Shown: positions 47,815-60,767, counted from the stretch's first letter. The stretch: 64,000 bases of DNA from Dicyema japonicum (GCA_011109175.1 RDEW01000009.1:1554315-1618314); one strand, 5' to 3'. The notes: generated by a model not told the origin, from the letters alone. Numbers and translations are program-made.

Positions 47815-48000
47815 TAAAAGAAACAGGGTCACTTAATTAGTTATATTATCATCTTTCGGAAGTCCTTGCAATTGCGGGAACTTCCCCAGTTGAGTAGAGG
47901 AAACAATATGATCCTTTTTTGTCACATCATGACACCAGGGACCACCTGAGACACGTGGAACACACGACACTAATCTAGTAAAATAGGAGAAGATGAAAAC
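47815..48000 (-). repeat. SINE-I, diverged copy
   Basis: ACTTAATTAGTT, then a run with AATATGATCCTTTTTTG and ACCACCTGAGACACGTGG follow SINE-I order. 48001-48394 shows nothing recognised. Confidence 0.45.
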
Positions 48001-48394
48001 GAAAGAAAGGAGTAGAAATCTTCAATCAAACAGACAGTGGAAGAAATAGAACCCATGCAGTTATGTGAGTGACATACAAATCCAGGAACCTACAAGTTTT
48101 AAACTTCAGTTTAAACAAAATAAGCAAAAAATTCACATATAAATGCTAATCCAAATCCTCATTTGTGAGGACAACTGCCCTAATTCTACTAGTTGGGGGC
48201 ATACTCCTATCCTCACTCTTCATATGCTACATATAAACCCACAAACAACAATATCAGGAGATGGTTGTCTTCCCTTCATAAAGTCATCATGCAGAATCTC
48301 ACCAAACATCCCAAACTTGTCATTAAAACACTCAGTCCCTTCCTTACATAAATCAGACAAAATAGGAGATACATACAACTAAGCTAACAAGCAA

Positions 48395-49724
48395 TCAGAC
48401 CCTTATCTTCCCCGTAATAAACTCAACCATTTTTTCATCTTCGGGAAAGTCCTTAAACTGTGACACGTGAGCCGATATTGTTTGCATTGAGGGAACCAAA
48501 AATGTCCTCACAACCTAGAATAACAGAATATTATACGTGAACACCTAACTCCCCCAGTCCACATATTATTCCGAAAATGGAAAACAGACTTAGCCGAGTC
48601 CAGTCCACGTGTGAATAAACTGATGCGATCCGACCATGCAAATGATTCGACGGGGAATCAAAAATCCTTCACTCACAAAATCAGATAACCTGGCCACACG
48701 TGCAGTCAACTTGGCCGCAGTCACTCTCACTCCCAGTTGGTCTATAGAACCCCCAATTCTGGAACAAACGACACAGCTAAGGAGATCTGGGAGGATTCCT
48801 TCCAGCTAAAATATCAAAAAACTCTAACATATCGTTCCAGGCACAATGATTGATTGTTCAAAATAGAGTCCACCATCATCAACAAATTCTGAAGCACGTG
48901 TATGTTGTGAAGACTGCCAATTTGGGCTCTGATCTGAAAAAGCAAAAAAAACCAACCCCCTCAGACACAAAGTTCAACACAAACGGAAGAACAAGTTGCA
49001 GCCCCGTGTCTATGGAAAGTGAAGAAAAGGCGTCATAGCGCTTGGAGTCGTCCTCCCCAACACAGGATAGCACAACTTTCGTCAAATATTTTCTATGAAG
49101 CTGCCATAACTTACATGTTTACCATTTGTAGATGGGGACCTCCCCAATTTTTTTCCTTTCGGTGTTTACTGCGAACACTCTGAGTCTCAAGAACGGAGGA
49201 CTCTTGTGTCTCACAGCAAACGTTCTCAGGAGCGTCTACTGGTTTGCCGTCAACTGCTAACCAGTGACCTGAATGGTGGAGAAATATTTACCATGAAGAC
49301 GACCTTTACGGCAGATCAACGGAGGATCATGAAACGACGTCTTCGAAGTGCTTATTGGCTTGTCCGCCAGGAAATAAAATGTTTTCCCGTTCACAGTACC
49401 CTTGTAAATTTTCCCATGATTCTTATAATTCATACCGAGAGGGATCTGGTGATTAAACAGAGTACCTCTAAGTAATTCATGTTGAATGCTGTGACAAGGT
49501 CAAAGTATATTAGTTTCCTCCCTTTTCTAGCAAAATATGATTTTCTTGCTTCCTGGAAGAATAATTTGAACAAAGACCTGTAATAAAAAGAGTATTTGTG
49601 TTGTGACACTCAGAGAAATTTCTGTATGTCCTGCAACAGGGATATCTTCTAATCCTAAAGTCTCAGCGACCAGTAAAGTGAATTTAGTCATAATCTCCAC
49701 GTACATATCCATGGAGGACATCAC
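48395..49724 (-). CDS. TAF6: Transcription initiation factor TFIID subunit 6
   Basis: Nuclear TFIID (and possibly SAGA) subunit. The N-terminal histone-fold starts FTLLVAETLGLEDIP and ends ARKGRKLIYFDLVTAF, with an IPLG then HWLAVDGKPVDAPENV block typical of TAF6. The C-terminal HEAT region has VLSCVGEDDSKRYDAF, LPFVLNFVSEG, VLQNLLMMVDSIL and LLSCVVCSRI, in TAF6 order, then SIFGIICGLGELGVHV and FLVPSM. Seven introns of 20-25 bp. Removing them leaves 1172 nt, one short of 391 codons; the break is near 48603-48625. Expected about 390 aa, shorter than human (677) because the low-complexity tail is missing. TAF6L is an alternative, but the HEAT repeats fit TAF6 better. Confidence 0.88.
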
Positions 49725-49899
49725 TTAAACTATATTAGTTTAAATTATAAAACAAATAAATTTAAAGATTTTAGTATTACTAAAATTATAAAATTTATTG
49801 AATAGAGGAAATAATATTGTAAACGTTTTGCACTTTAAGAGATCTAAATGTTCAGTGCTCAGATCCTGTTAATAGTGCTTAATTATTATTAAATGAGGT

Positions 49900-50190
49900 T
49901 TCTTAGCCATCACTTTGCGCTGCGTGGCCCATGTGGTGCTATGTGGCTAATTGGCTTAAACTTTCTGCCCGTTTTATTTGTTCCACCCATTTACCTTCCT
50001 ATTAGAGTGGCGTCACCTGTCCAGGTCATTTGCTCTCCCCCACTCCACTGGAGGGGTTTCCCCAACTGCACGTATGGACGTCTTTTTTATGTTAATTTCG
50101 GATGGACTCTGTTTCTGTGGAAATGGAAACTGGATACACTTAATTAGTTGTTTACATTAACTTTTTTCTCGGTGTATCCGGGGTTAATAA
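49900..50190 (+). repeat. SINE-I
   Basis: Reverse complement of the copies at 4515 and 60768. It runs from a CGTGGCCCATGTGGTGC head through GGCTAATTGGCTTAA to the CTCGGTGTATCCGGGGTTAA tail. Confidence 0.75.
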
Positions 50191-50249
50191 ATAGTAATAA
50201 AATAATTGAGATGCTTTTTAGACATGAGAAAATCATAAATATTTAAGGA

Positions 50250-50535
50250 ATTGCCTTAAACGCTATTGGTACTCTTTGTCCTTTGCAGCGATAATGATAT
50301 CGTCCGGATATGATAGTAGAAGACAATTTTCGTAGTGCTGTTTCGGAATGTCATTGATGTACAGATTGAAAAGGGCTGGCGATAGTGGAGATCCTTGAGG
50401 GACTCCACTTGGTAGGAGATGGGATATCTCCAGACAAACAGGAGATATGAGCCGAAGCCCTGCCCTTTTAGAAGGGCAACTCTGGACGCCCGTCCTCGGT
50501 GGACCCAGGTCTCAAGTTGTCGGTCTGGGATCACT
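50250..50535 (-). mobile_element. LINE reverse-transcriptase fragment
   Basis: The minus strand reads VPQGSPLSPALFNLYINDIP followed by YPDDIIIAA, the RT catalytic motif with YADD changed to YPDD. It is a short orphan piece. Confidence 0.7.
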
Positions 50536-50639
50536 TAGTTAGTTAAGAACTTTCTTTATTCTTTTAACCCGGTGATCCTGGAGAATAATAATAATAATAA
50601 TTAAACACTATTAACAGGATCTTTTTTGGTGAGGTGGTG

Positions 50640-53460
50640 ACGTTCCTCGTTTCTTTTCTGTACAACAATTAAGAAAAATGTCTGAAAAACACTCATTATA
50701 CAATCAAGAACTCAGGCTAATGACGTTCAACGTACGTGGAATATCGAAAGATTATACAAGGAAAGTATTTTGTGACGATCTCGAGAAATACAAAATATCT
50801 ATTAAGTGCCTACAAGAGACGAAAATCAAAAATGGACGCGATGAGACATGGAACAACTACCGGCTGATTCTCTTCCCAACTGAATGCAAGCACTACAGCA
50901 TGGATTTGCCCTACAGATTACCTCAAAAAATTACATCGCTATTGGAGAGTCAACGACCGAATATGTGTTCTACAAGTCAAACTAAATGATTTATGTCCGT
51001 CCAAAAGTCTATTAACTGTCATAAATGTCTATGCACCACACTGCGGACGAGTAATCAAGAACCCCGGTGAGCTCGAGGAATTATACTCGGAACTATCAAA
51101 CATATACTCTAATAATGCTTCCTCGTTCCTTGTCTTTGTTGCGGGAGATATGAATGCAAAGGCCGGAATGCGAATGGGACCCGAAGAATCCTCTATTTGA
51201 AGACACGGGCGCGAAAAGAGAAATGCATCTGGCGCCTCTCTGGTGAACTTCTGCGAGACAAATAGCCTTTTCCTGTGCAACACGGCCTTCACGCATTCAG
51301 CTTGCCACAAGAGGACGTGGCACGGACAAAGAAAAAACTCTGTCGGTGAGACCGTGAATATATACAATCAAATCGACTACATTATCTGCCGAATGTTTGA
51401 TAAAAACCTGCTAAATGATGCACGTTCCTACCAGGGGACAACAACTGACAGCGACCACAGGATCGTCATTGCAAAACTTTGTATAAAAAAGCACCTGACT
51501 GGAAAAAATACATTGAAAACGCGAAGAAGGCGAGACAAAGGCCCAATGTATACTTTCATGGAGAAAAATTGTGGTTAGAGCCTATTTGTAGAGCTAAATA
51601 TCACGAACAAATCGAGACTCTTATGGAGAAAACCGCACCGGAATCATCAGTACGAACTCTGTGGGATCAAATAAAGCAGGTAATCTCCAAGTCAGCCAAT
51701 ATATGCCTTGGAGTCAGAAATCATCACGCCCTAAAATTGGAATACCACCCAAACGTGCCAGATATGGCAAAGCATTGCAGAGAGCTACAGCTAAAAGCGG
51801 CAAACACGTCAGACGAGACAAAGATGGAAAATTCGTGGGTTACCCGGAAGAAAAAGCAGAATTGATTGCACGACACTTCGACACACTGTTGAATAAAGAA
51901 AATAAGGACTTTCCCCCTTTCCAGGAGAAGCAAAGGCGCTAAAAATCCCAATCACAGTGGAAGAGGTGGAATTAGCGATAAATAAACTGAAGAACAACAA
52001 GAGTGCTGGGTCGGACAACATAAGCCCTGAGCTCCTAAAATATGGGCAAATAACTTAGCGACACAGTTGCAAAAAACCTTAATGACATCTTTGAAACTAA
52101 TACCGATCTAGGACTTGGAAATGGATTATTAATACCCATACAAAAACCGAACAAATCAAAAAGACCAGTAGAAAATCTCCGCCCAATAATACTTATGAAT
52201 TCTATACGCAAGGTGCTGGCAAACATTGTACTAAGCCGGATAAAGGGTGTGGCGGATCTACCAGCAAGTCAAAGTGGGTTCCGAGAAGGGAGGTTTACGG
52301 AAGACATTGTATGGAGCCACAGATGGCGCTGCGCAACGCACCAAAAATTCAAGAGCTCAACGACCGTGTTGGGAATAGATCTCTCCAGAGCTTTCGACTC
52401 AATAGACAGACAGAAACTAATGAATGTGCTTGAGCAAATATTGGATGAATCGTCGATTAGGATAATCAGACTACTACTTGCGAACACAAGACTATCTGTG
52501 AGGACAGAAGGAGCAACTTCCCGCAGTTTCAAAACATCGATTGGGTCACCCCAGGGTGATTCCCTTTCCTTTACTATTCTCCATATACCTTGAATCTGCA
52601 CTCCGCGACCTCCGTAAATGCTATATAGGAGACATAGAAAAGACATCTTATGCGGATGATGTGGATTTCGTATCACGGGACGTGACGCACTCCAACACCT
52701 ACTAGAAAATGCACCTGCGGAGCTTGAGAAATGGTTTCTCAGCGTAAATGTAGACAAAACTGAAATTACGGAAATTAAAAAAAAGACGATATTACTCATT
52801 TTAGATGGAGACGTACTAATAAGCTCGGCTTTCTACTAGGAGACGCTGAAGATGTACTAAGGAAAAAAACACTGGCAAATGCGGCAATGGCTAAACTGAA
52901 GAAAGGATGGCTAAGAGCCAAAGGACTTGGAATTGACATCAGATGCAGGTTTTACAACGCGTTTTTGAAACCGATCCTACTGTACAACGCTAGGACATGG
53001 GGAAGTTCCTATTGAAACTGGAAACTAAATTCGTTCCATAGAAGGCACCTAAGAAGCTTACTCGGAATAGAGTGGCCACGTAGAATATCAACCACTGGTA
53101 TCTACAACAAGTGTATGTGTTCATACATCAGCAAGGATGTGATAGATGCCCGGTGGAGGCTATTTGGGCATGTACTAAGAATGAACCCGGACGCACCCGC
53201 TAACAAAGCGATGGAAGATTACTTTGACAGTTACGACAAACCTTTCCGCGGACGACCTAGATCGACACTTCCGACTGCCTTAAACAAAGACCTAAATCGT
53301 GTGAGAAAATATCTAAAGACGGGGACGACCTGGACGAATTGAGATCACTCGATTCGACAGAGGAAGATGGAAAAGTCTATAAATATTGTTTCTTTGAGTG
53401 TTGCACATGCGGCTATAAACATTATGGCTTTCGTAAAAGTGCCTTAATAATAATAACAGG
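50640..53460 (+). mobile_element. LINE family B, near full-length, inactive
   Basis: Order: 5' leader; endonuclease LRLMTFNVRGISKD, CLQETK, VAGDMNAKAG, TTDSDHRIVIAKL; linker; RT with NNKSAGSDNISPELLKYG, RPIILMNSIRKVLANI, GIDLSRAFDSI (motif A), GSPQGDSLSF, YADDVDFVS; C-terminus FGHVLRMNPDAPANKAMEDY and FRGRPRSTLP, then a tail with ATTATGGCTTTCG and TAATAATAA. At least five frame changes or stops separate the parts, so it is dead. The C-terminal GH.LR...PA..A block is a non-LTR type I know from cnidarian and trematode genomes; the clade is not assigned. Confidence 0.85.
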
Positions 53461-53499
53461 ATCTGAGCACTGAACATTGAGATCTCTGAAAGTGCAAAA

Positions 53500-54715
53500 C
53501 GTTTACAAAGAAAAAACTGGGCCACATATCCACTGCCATTAACAAAAAAGATTTATTCCAAGATGTGGAAGATTTTACGGAACATTAACGCTGACAGTAA
53601 GAATGAGGGAGACTTTGCTTGCCAGATGGATCTAAACAAATTCATGAAGCATTGTGTGAGCACAAGTCACAAACCCTAAAAAAAGAGTCAACATTCAATC
53701 AAACATTAAATTGAAACCGAAAAAGGCATACATCATTGTACTTCCTACCGGGAGATGTAGCATCGGAAATTTATCGATCAAAGAACACGCATTCCTGTGG
53801 GCCAGACGTGATCCCAGCGATCCTGTTGAAAATACTGGGTACTGTGGCTGTTTCTGGACTTCGATTAATTTCAACTCAATCCTGCTATATAGAAACTATC
53901 TATTATTTCATTCGATCCTGAAGCCTAGGAACCAAGGGAGGACACCAGAGACTATTATCAAATAGCGTTCCTCGGGATTCCCCATTATCTCCCTTCTTAT
54001 TCGATCTTATGACAAATTACCTACCAATTCCACAAGTTATTACTGCCCTACGGATGATGTAGTTGTTGCATGGGTGTGAGTATTATTTGCGCGACGCGAC
54101 GATTACAGGACAGCCTGAATAATTTGAGTTTGTGGATTTATGGAAACCAATTGATAACAAGCCTAAAGAAGTCAGTTTTGACCCCTTTCACGTCAAACAG
54201 AAGACTGGGGAAATATTTAATTGATGTAAAGTTAGACAGGAAAACTATCCCGCAAAACAAAGCCCAGAAGATCCTCTGAGTTAAATTCGACACCTCAACC
54301 TTTCAACCCATGCTGAAAATATAGTAACGGCTTGTATGAGGAAGATTAACTTCATGAAGGTTTTTCTGGGAAATCTAATAGATTCCAAGGCCTAAATGAA
54401 TTGGCTACCCTCTACAAGTAGTACATTGAACCTACAATTAGTTATACATGTGCTGTTTATGGGACAAACTTTGTCGCTACGAACTTGACCAAGATCTATA
54501 ACGTTCAATCAAAAGTGGCGTAACTATTGAGTAAGTCTTCTTGCAAGGAAATTCTGTCCAGAAGCTTTGAAACTACGGTTAATGCGACTGGAGCAATTTT
54601 CTGGCGAATGAACCCCGTCCTTATCGTAGATGAGTCGAAAAGATGCTAAGAGCCGGGATCAACTGAATTTTTTCGTTTTGGCTATGACGGTGGTTTTCTG
54701 GTTCGATAAATTTAA
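53500..54715 (+). mobile_element. LINE family A, deleted copy
   Basis: Pieces parallel 15450-16790: YSKMWKILRNINA, CHSTSYREM-like stretch, ENQLITSLKKS-like GNQLITSLKKS and the tail GCTATGACGGTGGTTTTCTGG. The RT core is deleted and frames are broken. Confidence 0.6.
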
Positions 54716-55068
54716 ATAACTAGCATTACGTCTTTTTCATTTGACACGTCTACGGTGAGGATGCCGGTCTAATCAACCGACATAAGTAAACTGAATGATA
54801 AGGAAGATGTTTTTTGTTCTTTTTGGAACGAATTTACAGTAAATCACGTATTTAAATGCCCTAAACTTGTACTCTGTCCATCTACCACGGCAATGCCGCG
54901 TCTCACTTAATAGACACTAGTCTCCAAGTTGGTGATGCTGGAGTTACTTAACTAGGATCATTTGTCTTCCATTGTCACTAATATTTAAAAAAGGACCAGG
55001 AAACCCATTTGAATGCAAATAGTTCATTTAAAAGAATAAATATAAGCCATTAAAAGGGACACATATTT
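54716..55068. other. No recognised feature
   Basis: Unassigned DNA between two LINE copies; no coding block is visible. Confidence 0.4.
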
Positions 55069-55955
55069 GTGATATATCTCGAAGCTGCACTAAAGGATCT
55101 AAGAACTTGCTATGAAGGAAAAATAAACGAAGTCGTATACGCGGATGATGTGGATTTTATATCCGAGGATACAGAAGCTCTCACACATCTGCTGGAAAAT
55201 GCACCGGACAAACTGGGGGAATTGTTCTTCATCGTTAACCGGGCCAAAACGGAAATCACGGAAATCAAAAGAATGGACAACATCCTTAATGAACGTTGGC
55301 GACATGTTAATAAGCTTGGATCCCTACTGGGGGACACAGAAGACATCATCAAAAGGAAAACACTTGCAGGAGTAGCAATGCGAAAACTCAAAAAGGAATG
55401 GCTGAAAGGACTAGATGTCAATCTGCGGATACGCATGTACAATGCATTTGTGAAACCGATACTGACATACAATGCTGGTACTTGGGCCTGTACAGGTGCG
55501 GAATCAATGGCTCTCGATGGGTTCCACAGAAAACAGCTTAGAGTATTATTTGGCATGCAGTGGCCAGCCAGAATCTCGAATACCGGTATTTACAAAAAAT
55601 GCAAGAGTAGGCCTCTAAGCCTGGAAATCACTGACGCCCGGTGGAGACTGTTTAATCACGTACTACGCATGGATCTTGCTGCCCCGGCTAATGTGGCGAT
55701 GGAGGACCATTTCATGTTCGAGGGCAAATGCTTCCGTGGCAGACCAAGGATGACCCTACCTATCATGCTGCACAAAGACCTCCAAAGGATGAAGAAATGC
55801 CTAAAGACGGGAGACGATCTGGACATGCTGAGATCGACTGCGTGTAACCGTGGAGGATGGAAGAGGCTAACTAATGACATTGTTTCTTGTATTGCACATG
55901 CTTTGCTATAACTATTATGGCAAGGCGATAAGTGCTGTAATAATAATAATATCGA
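55069..55955 (+). mobile_element. LINE family B, 5'-truncated with an intact 280-codon frame
   Basis: The longest uninterrupted frame in the window (55069-55911). It starts within the RT domain without an ATG (GTG first), with YADDVDFIS, then GSLLGDTEDI, ILTYNAGTWACTG, FHRKQLRVLFGM, FNHVLRMDLAAPANVAMEDH, FRGRPRMTLP and a stop at 55911. The tail with TATTATGGCAAGG and (TAA)n follows. The lack of any lesion over 840 bp suggests a young 5'-truncated insertion. Confidence 0.85.
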
Positions 55956-56238
55956 GTTCCGCTACAGCCATTCGTGGAGGCACTTCCAGAAGGCAGTGGG
56001 ATCACTGATGGACTCATCATGCTTTCGTCATCCATGTATTAATTTCTAGGAGAGTCCGAAATTGTCACCAGACTATTTTTACCAGATATATCACACAATT
56101 AGTTCTGAAAATAAAATTAATCCTTTAATCTATTCTCCACAGATAATTAAATTCTCCTTAAGGCATCATAATATGCGGGCACAATTACCAAAAAATAGAC
56201 AAAAATATATTAAACAAATATAACGAATAAAACAAAAA
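55956..56238. other. Intergenic DNA, no recognised feature
   Basis: Short AT-rich stretch between the LINE tail and the end of DDX47. Confidence 0.5.
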
Positions 56239-57701
56239 TTATTTAATTCTTTTCTTCTTTTTACCAAAATTCTTTCTCAGACCAAACATCTCAGAGTCAT
56301 CTTCACCGTCTTTCTTTCTCTTCATTTTCTTACCAGATGCATCTACACTACCCATTTCCTACAATAAGACAACTCTCACCATCTTAGCCAATCTCTGCGC
56401 CTCTGCCACTCTCTCAGCCAAAACCATCACCTGTGACTCGTCAGTTTCGTACAAAGGTAGTTGTCTCCCAATACAATGCTCCACTCTCTGGTACAACTCA
56501 ATGTCATATCTAAAGTCCCCACAAGTACTCACTGAGTGACCACTGTTATAGCATTCCCAGCCTTCCCAGCTCTCGCAGTCCTTCCAACTCTGTGGACGTA
56601 GTTCTTTGGTTGCATAGGCACGCTGTAATTCACCACCAAATCCACGTGAGGTATGTCCAGTCCTCTGCCAAGTAACCCTCAAACAAGTAACCTTGCGGCT
56701 ACGTCAGTGGAAACCAAAATGTGAGACTGCCTTGATTTGAATTTACTCAAAGCAGCCAATCTCTTCTCCTGAGGCATCTTTCCATTCAGTGGGATTGCCG
56801 TAAGTCCTAGGTTTCTTAGCATCAAAGTCAATGTGAGGACTTGTACGCACGTGGTACAGAAAATAATGATAGAATTTCCAGCAAAATCGTTCAAAATGAA
56901 TATCAAATATATATCCTGTTAATAATACCACAAACTACTTTATATTTATGAGGAATAAACACGTAGAATTGGTTCAGTTTTTCCACAGTTTGGTATTTGG
57001 AGGAAACCTCTATTCTGTCGACTGTATTTTTGAGGGAGGCTCGCTGAAGCTTCTCCACTTTTCTGGTCATTGTGGCAGAAAACAAGAAAGTTTGTCGTTT
57101 TGTTGGCAACACCTCCAAAATTTTGTCGATTTCACTCTCAAAATCCATGTTAAGGATTCTATCAGCCTCATCCAGGACCAGAAAACGTATTGAAGAAAGA
57201 CTAAACCCCTTCGTGTTCTGTAAGTGTTCCACCAATCTACCAGGGGTACCTTTCGTTCAAAAAACAACAAACCTACGATTATATGAGGTTTCTTAGCCAA
57301 CTGAACAGCCTGAGTGACCACATCGATTCCGCCAACGAGTACAGCTAAAAAATTAAAAAGAATGGGTACTGCATGTGAGTCCTATGAGGGATCCCAATGC
57401 CTCAAACTGCTCGCTGATTTGGTAGCATAATTCCCTGGTTGGAGCAATAATGAGTGCAAATAGACGTTTCTGTTCCTGAAGGAGAGAGTGAATTATTGGG
57501 AGGGCAAAGGCTGCTGTTTTTCCTGAGCCTGTTTCGGCCAATCCGATGATGTCGTTACCCTTAAGAGCAGATTCTACTGATTTATGTTGAATTGGAGTTG
57601 GTTTTGTCCATCCAATTCTGATACATGCTTCTACTAGAGGTTGAGCTATTCCCTATGCAAATAAATAAATTTAAAACCAATTCTACAAATGACTCCACCA
57701 T
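56239..57701 (-). CDS. DDX47: DEAD-box rRNA-processing helicase DDX47 (Rrp3 type)
   Basis: Nucleolar helicase of 18S rRNA maturation. Eight exons on the minus strand with introns of 21-27 bp; exons sum to 1296 nt (431 aa, human 455) with no frame break. Start [13 protein letters not shown] motif GWTKPTPIQ; motif [12 protein letters not shown]; Ia [17 protein letters not shown]; Ib TPGRLVEHL; motif [16 protein letters not shown]; motif [56 protein letters not shown]. The tail is lysine-rich ([10 protein letters not shown] ... GKKKKRIK), as in DDX47. AETGSGKT and the FETEVDKIL-like FESEIDKIL exclude DDX27 or DDX49. Confidence 0.95.
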
Positions 57702-57864
57702 AAACAAAAATGCACGAGAATTTATAAATTTAAATTTTTAATTAACTATTAAATTTAAAATTAAAACTAAATGATTTAAAATTGATTGAAACTTAATTAT
57801 TTTTAAATTATTTTAATCACAACTGTCGATTTTGGAAGTAAAAAGCAACATTTCAAAAACTAAA

Positions 57865-58040
57865 AAATAACAGAAGCCCCGGACCAGATTCAATAAACCC
57901 AGAATTACTGAAATACGGCTCTGACCCCCTTTTTGAAAAAAAATCGTTACACTACTAAATGAAATGTTTTCAACTAACTCAACTATGGGGAACGAGCTAA
58001 CTAGTACCTATACAAAAACCCAAAAAATAGCTTGATGATT
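57865..58040 (+). mobile_element. LINE family B RT N-terminal fragment
   Basis: RSPGPDSINPELLKYGSD matches the SAGSDNISPELLKYG block of family B at 51990-52035. Only this patch is kept. Confidence 0.6.
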
Positions 58041-59895
58041 ATGAAGATCTAATATTAATGCCTATTAATAAAGTCGTGTAGAGGAGGACGTCGAGCTTGA
58101 CGAAGAAAAGTACAGCCATTGACTCCTACATTGCGAAGTATCGAGGACTACAAGGGGAAGAGGAAACTAGAAGTGTGTATAAGCCTCGGCAGCATTTTAA
58201 AATTAAAATAAGGCATAAATATTAAAGTATATCTTTCAATTAAGGGTGGTTACTTCCGAAACTAAAAGCGCATTCTCTTTCAATGTAAGAAAATACGTTT
58301 ATTGAGGCAATCCTTTCTCATTTATCCCTTTTTCTCCTCGCGATAAACGACAGATACGATTCAGAAAGGTTAATGAGTTATTCCTGAGGATCCACGAGTT
58401 TTCAATAGCGACCGATTTAAAAATGAACTTTTCTTCCAGACTTTCGTATTTCTTTTTTAAGGGTCTCGGCCGTTTATGAAGGGTAAGTTGCCGTCAGCAC
58501 AAGGTTGGAGGGAGAGGAGTCATTCATCAAATAGCGTATCAGGCAAGGTATCTACCATTTTTCTATGGAAAAAGAATTGTCCCGTAGATAATTTGTTTGC
58601 TGAGTCCAAGAGGCTCCAGATGTACCGGAAATCTGGCGGGTTATAGTCTCACGATAATTCTATTGATGGATTTATCACTTAGACTCCTTCCAACTCTCTT
58701 CCGGAAGGACAGGGCGTGAAGACTTTTCACATCGACCATTCTTCCGAATTTAAAATGGTCTCAATGTAAACATATAATCCGAGACGGACAAAGACACTCA
58801 TATTCCTGTGAAGTCATTATCCGATAGTGTCCCGAGGGAGACGCATAAGAAAGTTATAAGCAATCACCGATTTCATTCGTCGATGCAGAAGCAAGACGAT
58901 GCTAGTCCAATCCTAGTTCTATTTCCTCAATAGTGATTGAACGTTTTTCAATATTTTTTCGAGGATCCCAATCTTCTTGAGCTACGTAAACTACTGCTTC
59001 AGCTTGCAATCCGTTTATTTGGGGTAAAATCTGTCGTTTGAGACCGGTAGAAGCGTTGACTGAAAAAAGGAAAGCCGGGAGGGCAAGTTTCAGTAGTAAG
59101 CGGATCATAAAGAGGACTTTGCATTGGGTACAGTCGGATTCATAAAGAGAAATTTTTAGTATTCCTTCTATAACAGCCCTTAAGGTTCAAGGACTTCTCT
59201 TGTTAGTGGAAGGACCTAGTCGTTGCTGGAGAGTGTATGTAGCACGCCTGAACGTCTTTGACCATGATCTAATTTACTTTTCACATAGATCTCGCTTGTT
59301 GTTCTTGTCTCTGGGTGATGAGAGTAAATAATCGGCAATCGAAAGACTTCCAACTGTAGTTTCCAGATTGGCATTTATGTATCTATGACATTTCTCTTGA
59401 TGATTGATTCGAGGTTTACTCCATTCAGTTCAGTAGAAACTTGAGTGCTATTTTTGATTCCCCTGGCGATTAGATTTGAAAGAAGGGAGGCAGCAGCCAG
59501 GGGGTACCGACCTTGGGATCCGAAGTGGGATGTCTCTTTTTGACTCAAGTTGTTTGTAGCAGCGTAGACATTCATCAGTGTTTGATAAGTCAAGATATAT
59601 CTGGAAAAGGAGTTCTCTCACCGGTCTAAGACTGATACCAATGTAGAAAAGAACTTGTCGGGCAGGTTAAGAATTTTTATAATCACCCTACAAAAAGATT
59701 GGAGAGATTCCATTGACCTTTTCGAGCGACGATTCCTGAAGTTCTTAATAATGATCTGAGGCTCATAAAACACTGAGAGAGTGAAGACTATTGATTTGAA
59801 AAATCTGATCTCAGAATACGATGGAAGCGATTAGTGAAAGCAGAGAACATGTAAAATTATAACTTATGTGATTAATAATAATATTAATCAATAAC
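58041..59895 (-). other. Unrecognised region with broken minus-strand reading frames
   Basis: A 72-codon frame (59593-59375) encodes TYQTLMNVYAATNNL and SQGRYPLAAASLLSN; further down, in another frame, LETTVGSLSIADYLLSSP; and a 68-codon frame (59108-58902) starts with a signal-peptide-like MIRLLLKLALPAFLFSVNA and ends in an acidic segment. The pieces are co-linear on one strand, which suggests one gene or element with lesions. I do not recognise the family. Confidence 0.35.
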
Positions 59896-60715
59896 TTACG
59901 AAGTTTCCAATGATAGGGAATATGGCACGTGACCATACAAATATGCATCATCCAACAATAATTGTAAAGTTTCCTTTGCGAGAGAATGCCCTTGTCTACG
60001 ATAATTAAATAAATCACAAATTCGGGTCTTTTTTGCACTCCTCAAGAATTTTTTCAAGTTCGGGTTTTTCAATTTCCTTAATAGTCTGCCAAATGGCTTA
60101 AAAATCAACATTAAATTCGTTGACAGATCTCAGTTTTGTAAGGGTTTCCTCAATTTCAGCGAGTCTGGTTCTGTTAGAGCGTTCAATTTGAAGTTCATCC
60201 TCGATTTTGGCTCCGGAATGAGGTGTGGAAACTGGATTTCTGGTTATTTGGAGGGGGTTGTTCTTCAGCTCTTCGTTTATCTGATCAATTCGTTTGATTT
60301 CATCAATAGTCAGACTAAAGGCGTTGTCGATAGATGATTCATCCTGTAATGACCAAAACTGGGTAACTTTGAGTAAAAGATCCAGTCGACTTTGATCCAC
60401 CTCACTTATGGACAAATCTTCTATTTTTGAGACCTTAAGATTATTTTTTGAGTCACTTTCCGTTTCCTCATTTTCTAACAAAATGAGAAAGCCTTAACCT
60501 TCAATTTCAGTAAGAAAACAGTGATTTTCTGAGTCTGTCCTGTCCCTAGTCAATCTTAATGTAATTAAAGTTTATTATTACTGCTTTATGATGTTTTTGG
60601 TGTTCCTTTTCTCTTGTTTTTCCCTTCTAGTAACTTCCAGCAATTTTTCGTCCAATTTAATAACCTTTGTTTGTTCTTTGAGCAACAAAATGTTATTTTC
60701 ATATTCTTCAGACAT
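59896..60715 (-). CDS. Coiled-coil protein, family not recognised
   Basis: Five exons on the minus strand, separated by introns of 27, 24, 33 and 22 bp; exons sum to 714 nt, exactly 238 codons (237 aa), so the model is consistent. The protein starts MSEEYENNILLLKEQTKVI, is rich in E, K, L and S, and is predicted by eye to be mostly helical: DEKLLEVTRREKQEKRN, LTIDEIKRIDQINEELKN, RLAEIEETLTKLRSV, EIEKPELEKILEECKKD. It ends HVPYSLSLETS. No catalytic motif, signal peptide or membrane segment. The repeated IDQINEEL / LAEIEETL pattern faintly recalls FSIP1-type sperm/cilium proteins, but I would not assign it. It is flanked by an unassigned region and a SINE. Confidence 0.7.
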
Positions 60716-60767
60716 TCCTTGGTAATAAAATTATTTTATAAATTTAATAAATTATTTTGTTGATTGA

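Noticed and set aside
52269-52799. 176-codon minus-strand frame
   Set aside because: Antisense of the family B reverse transcriptase; no family motif on that strand.
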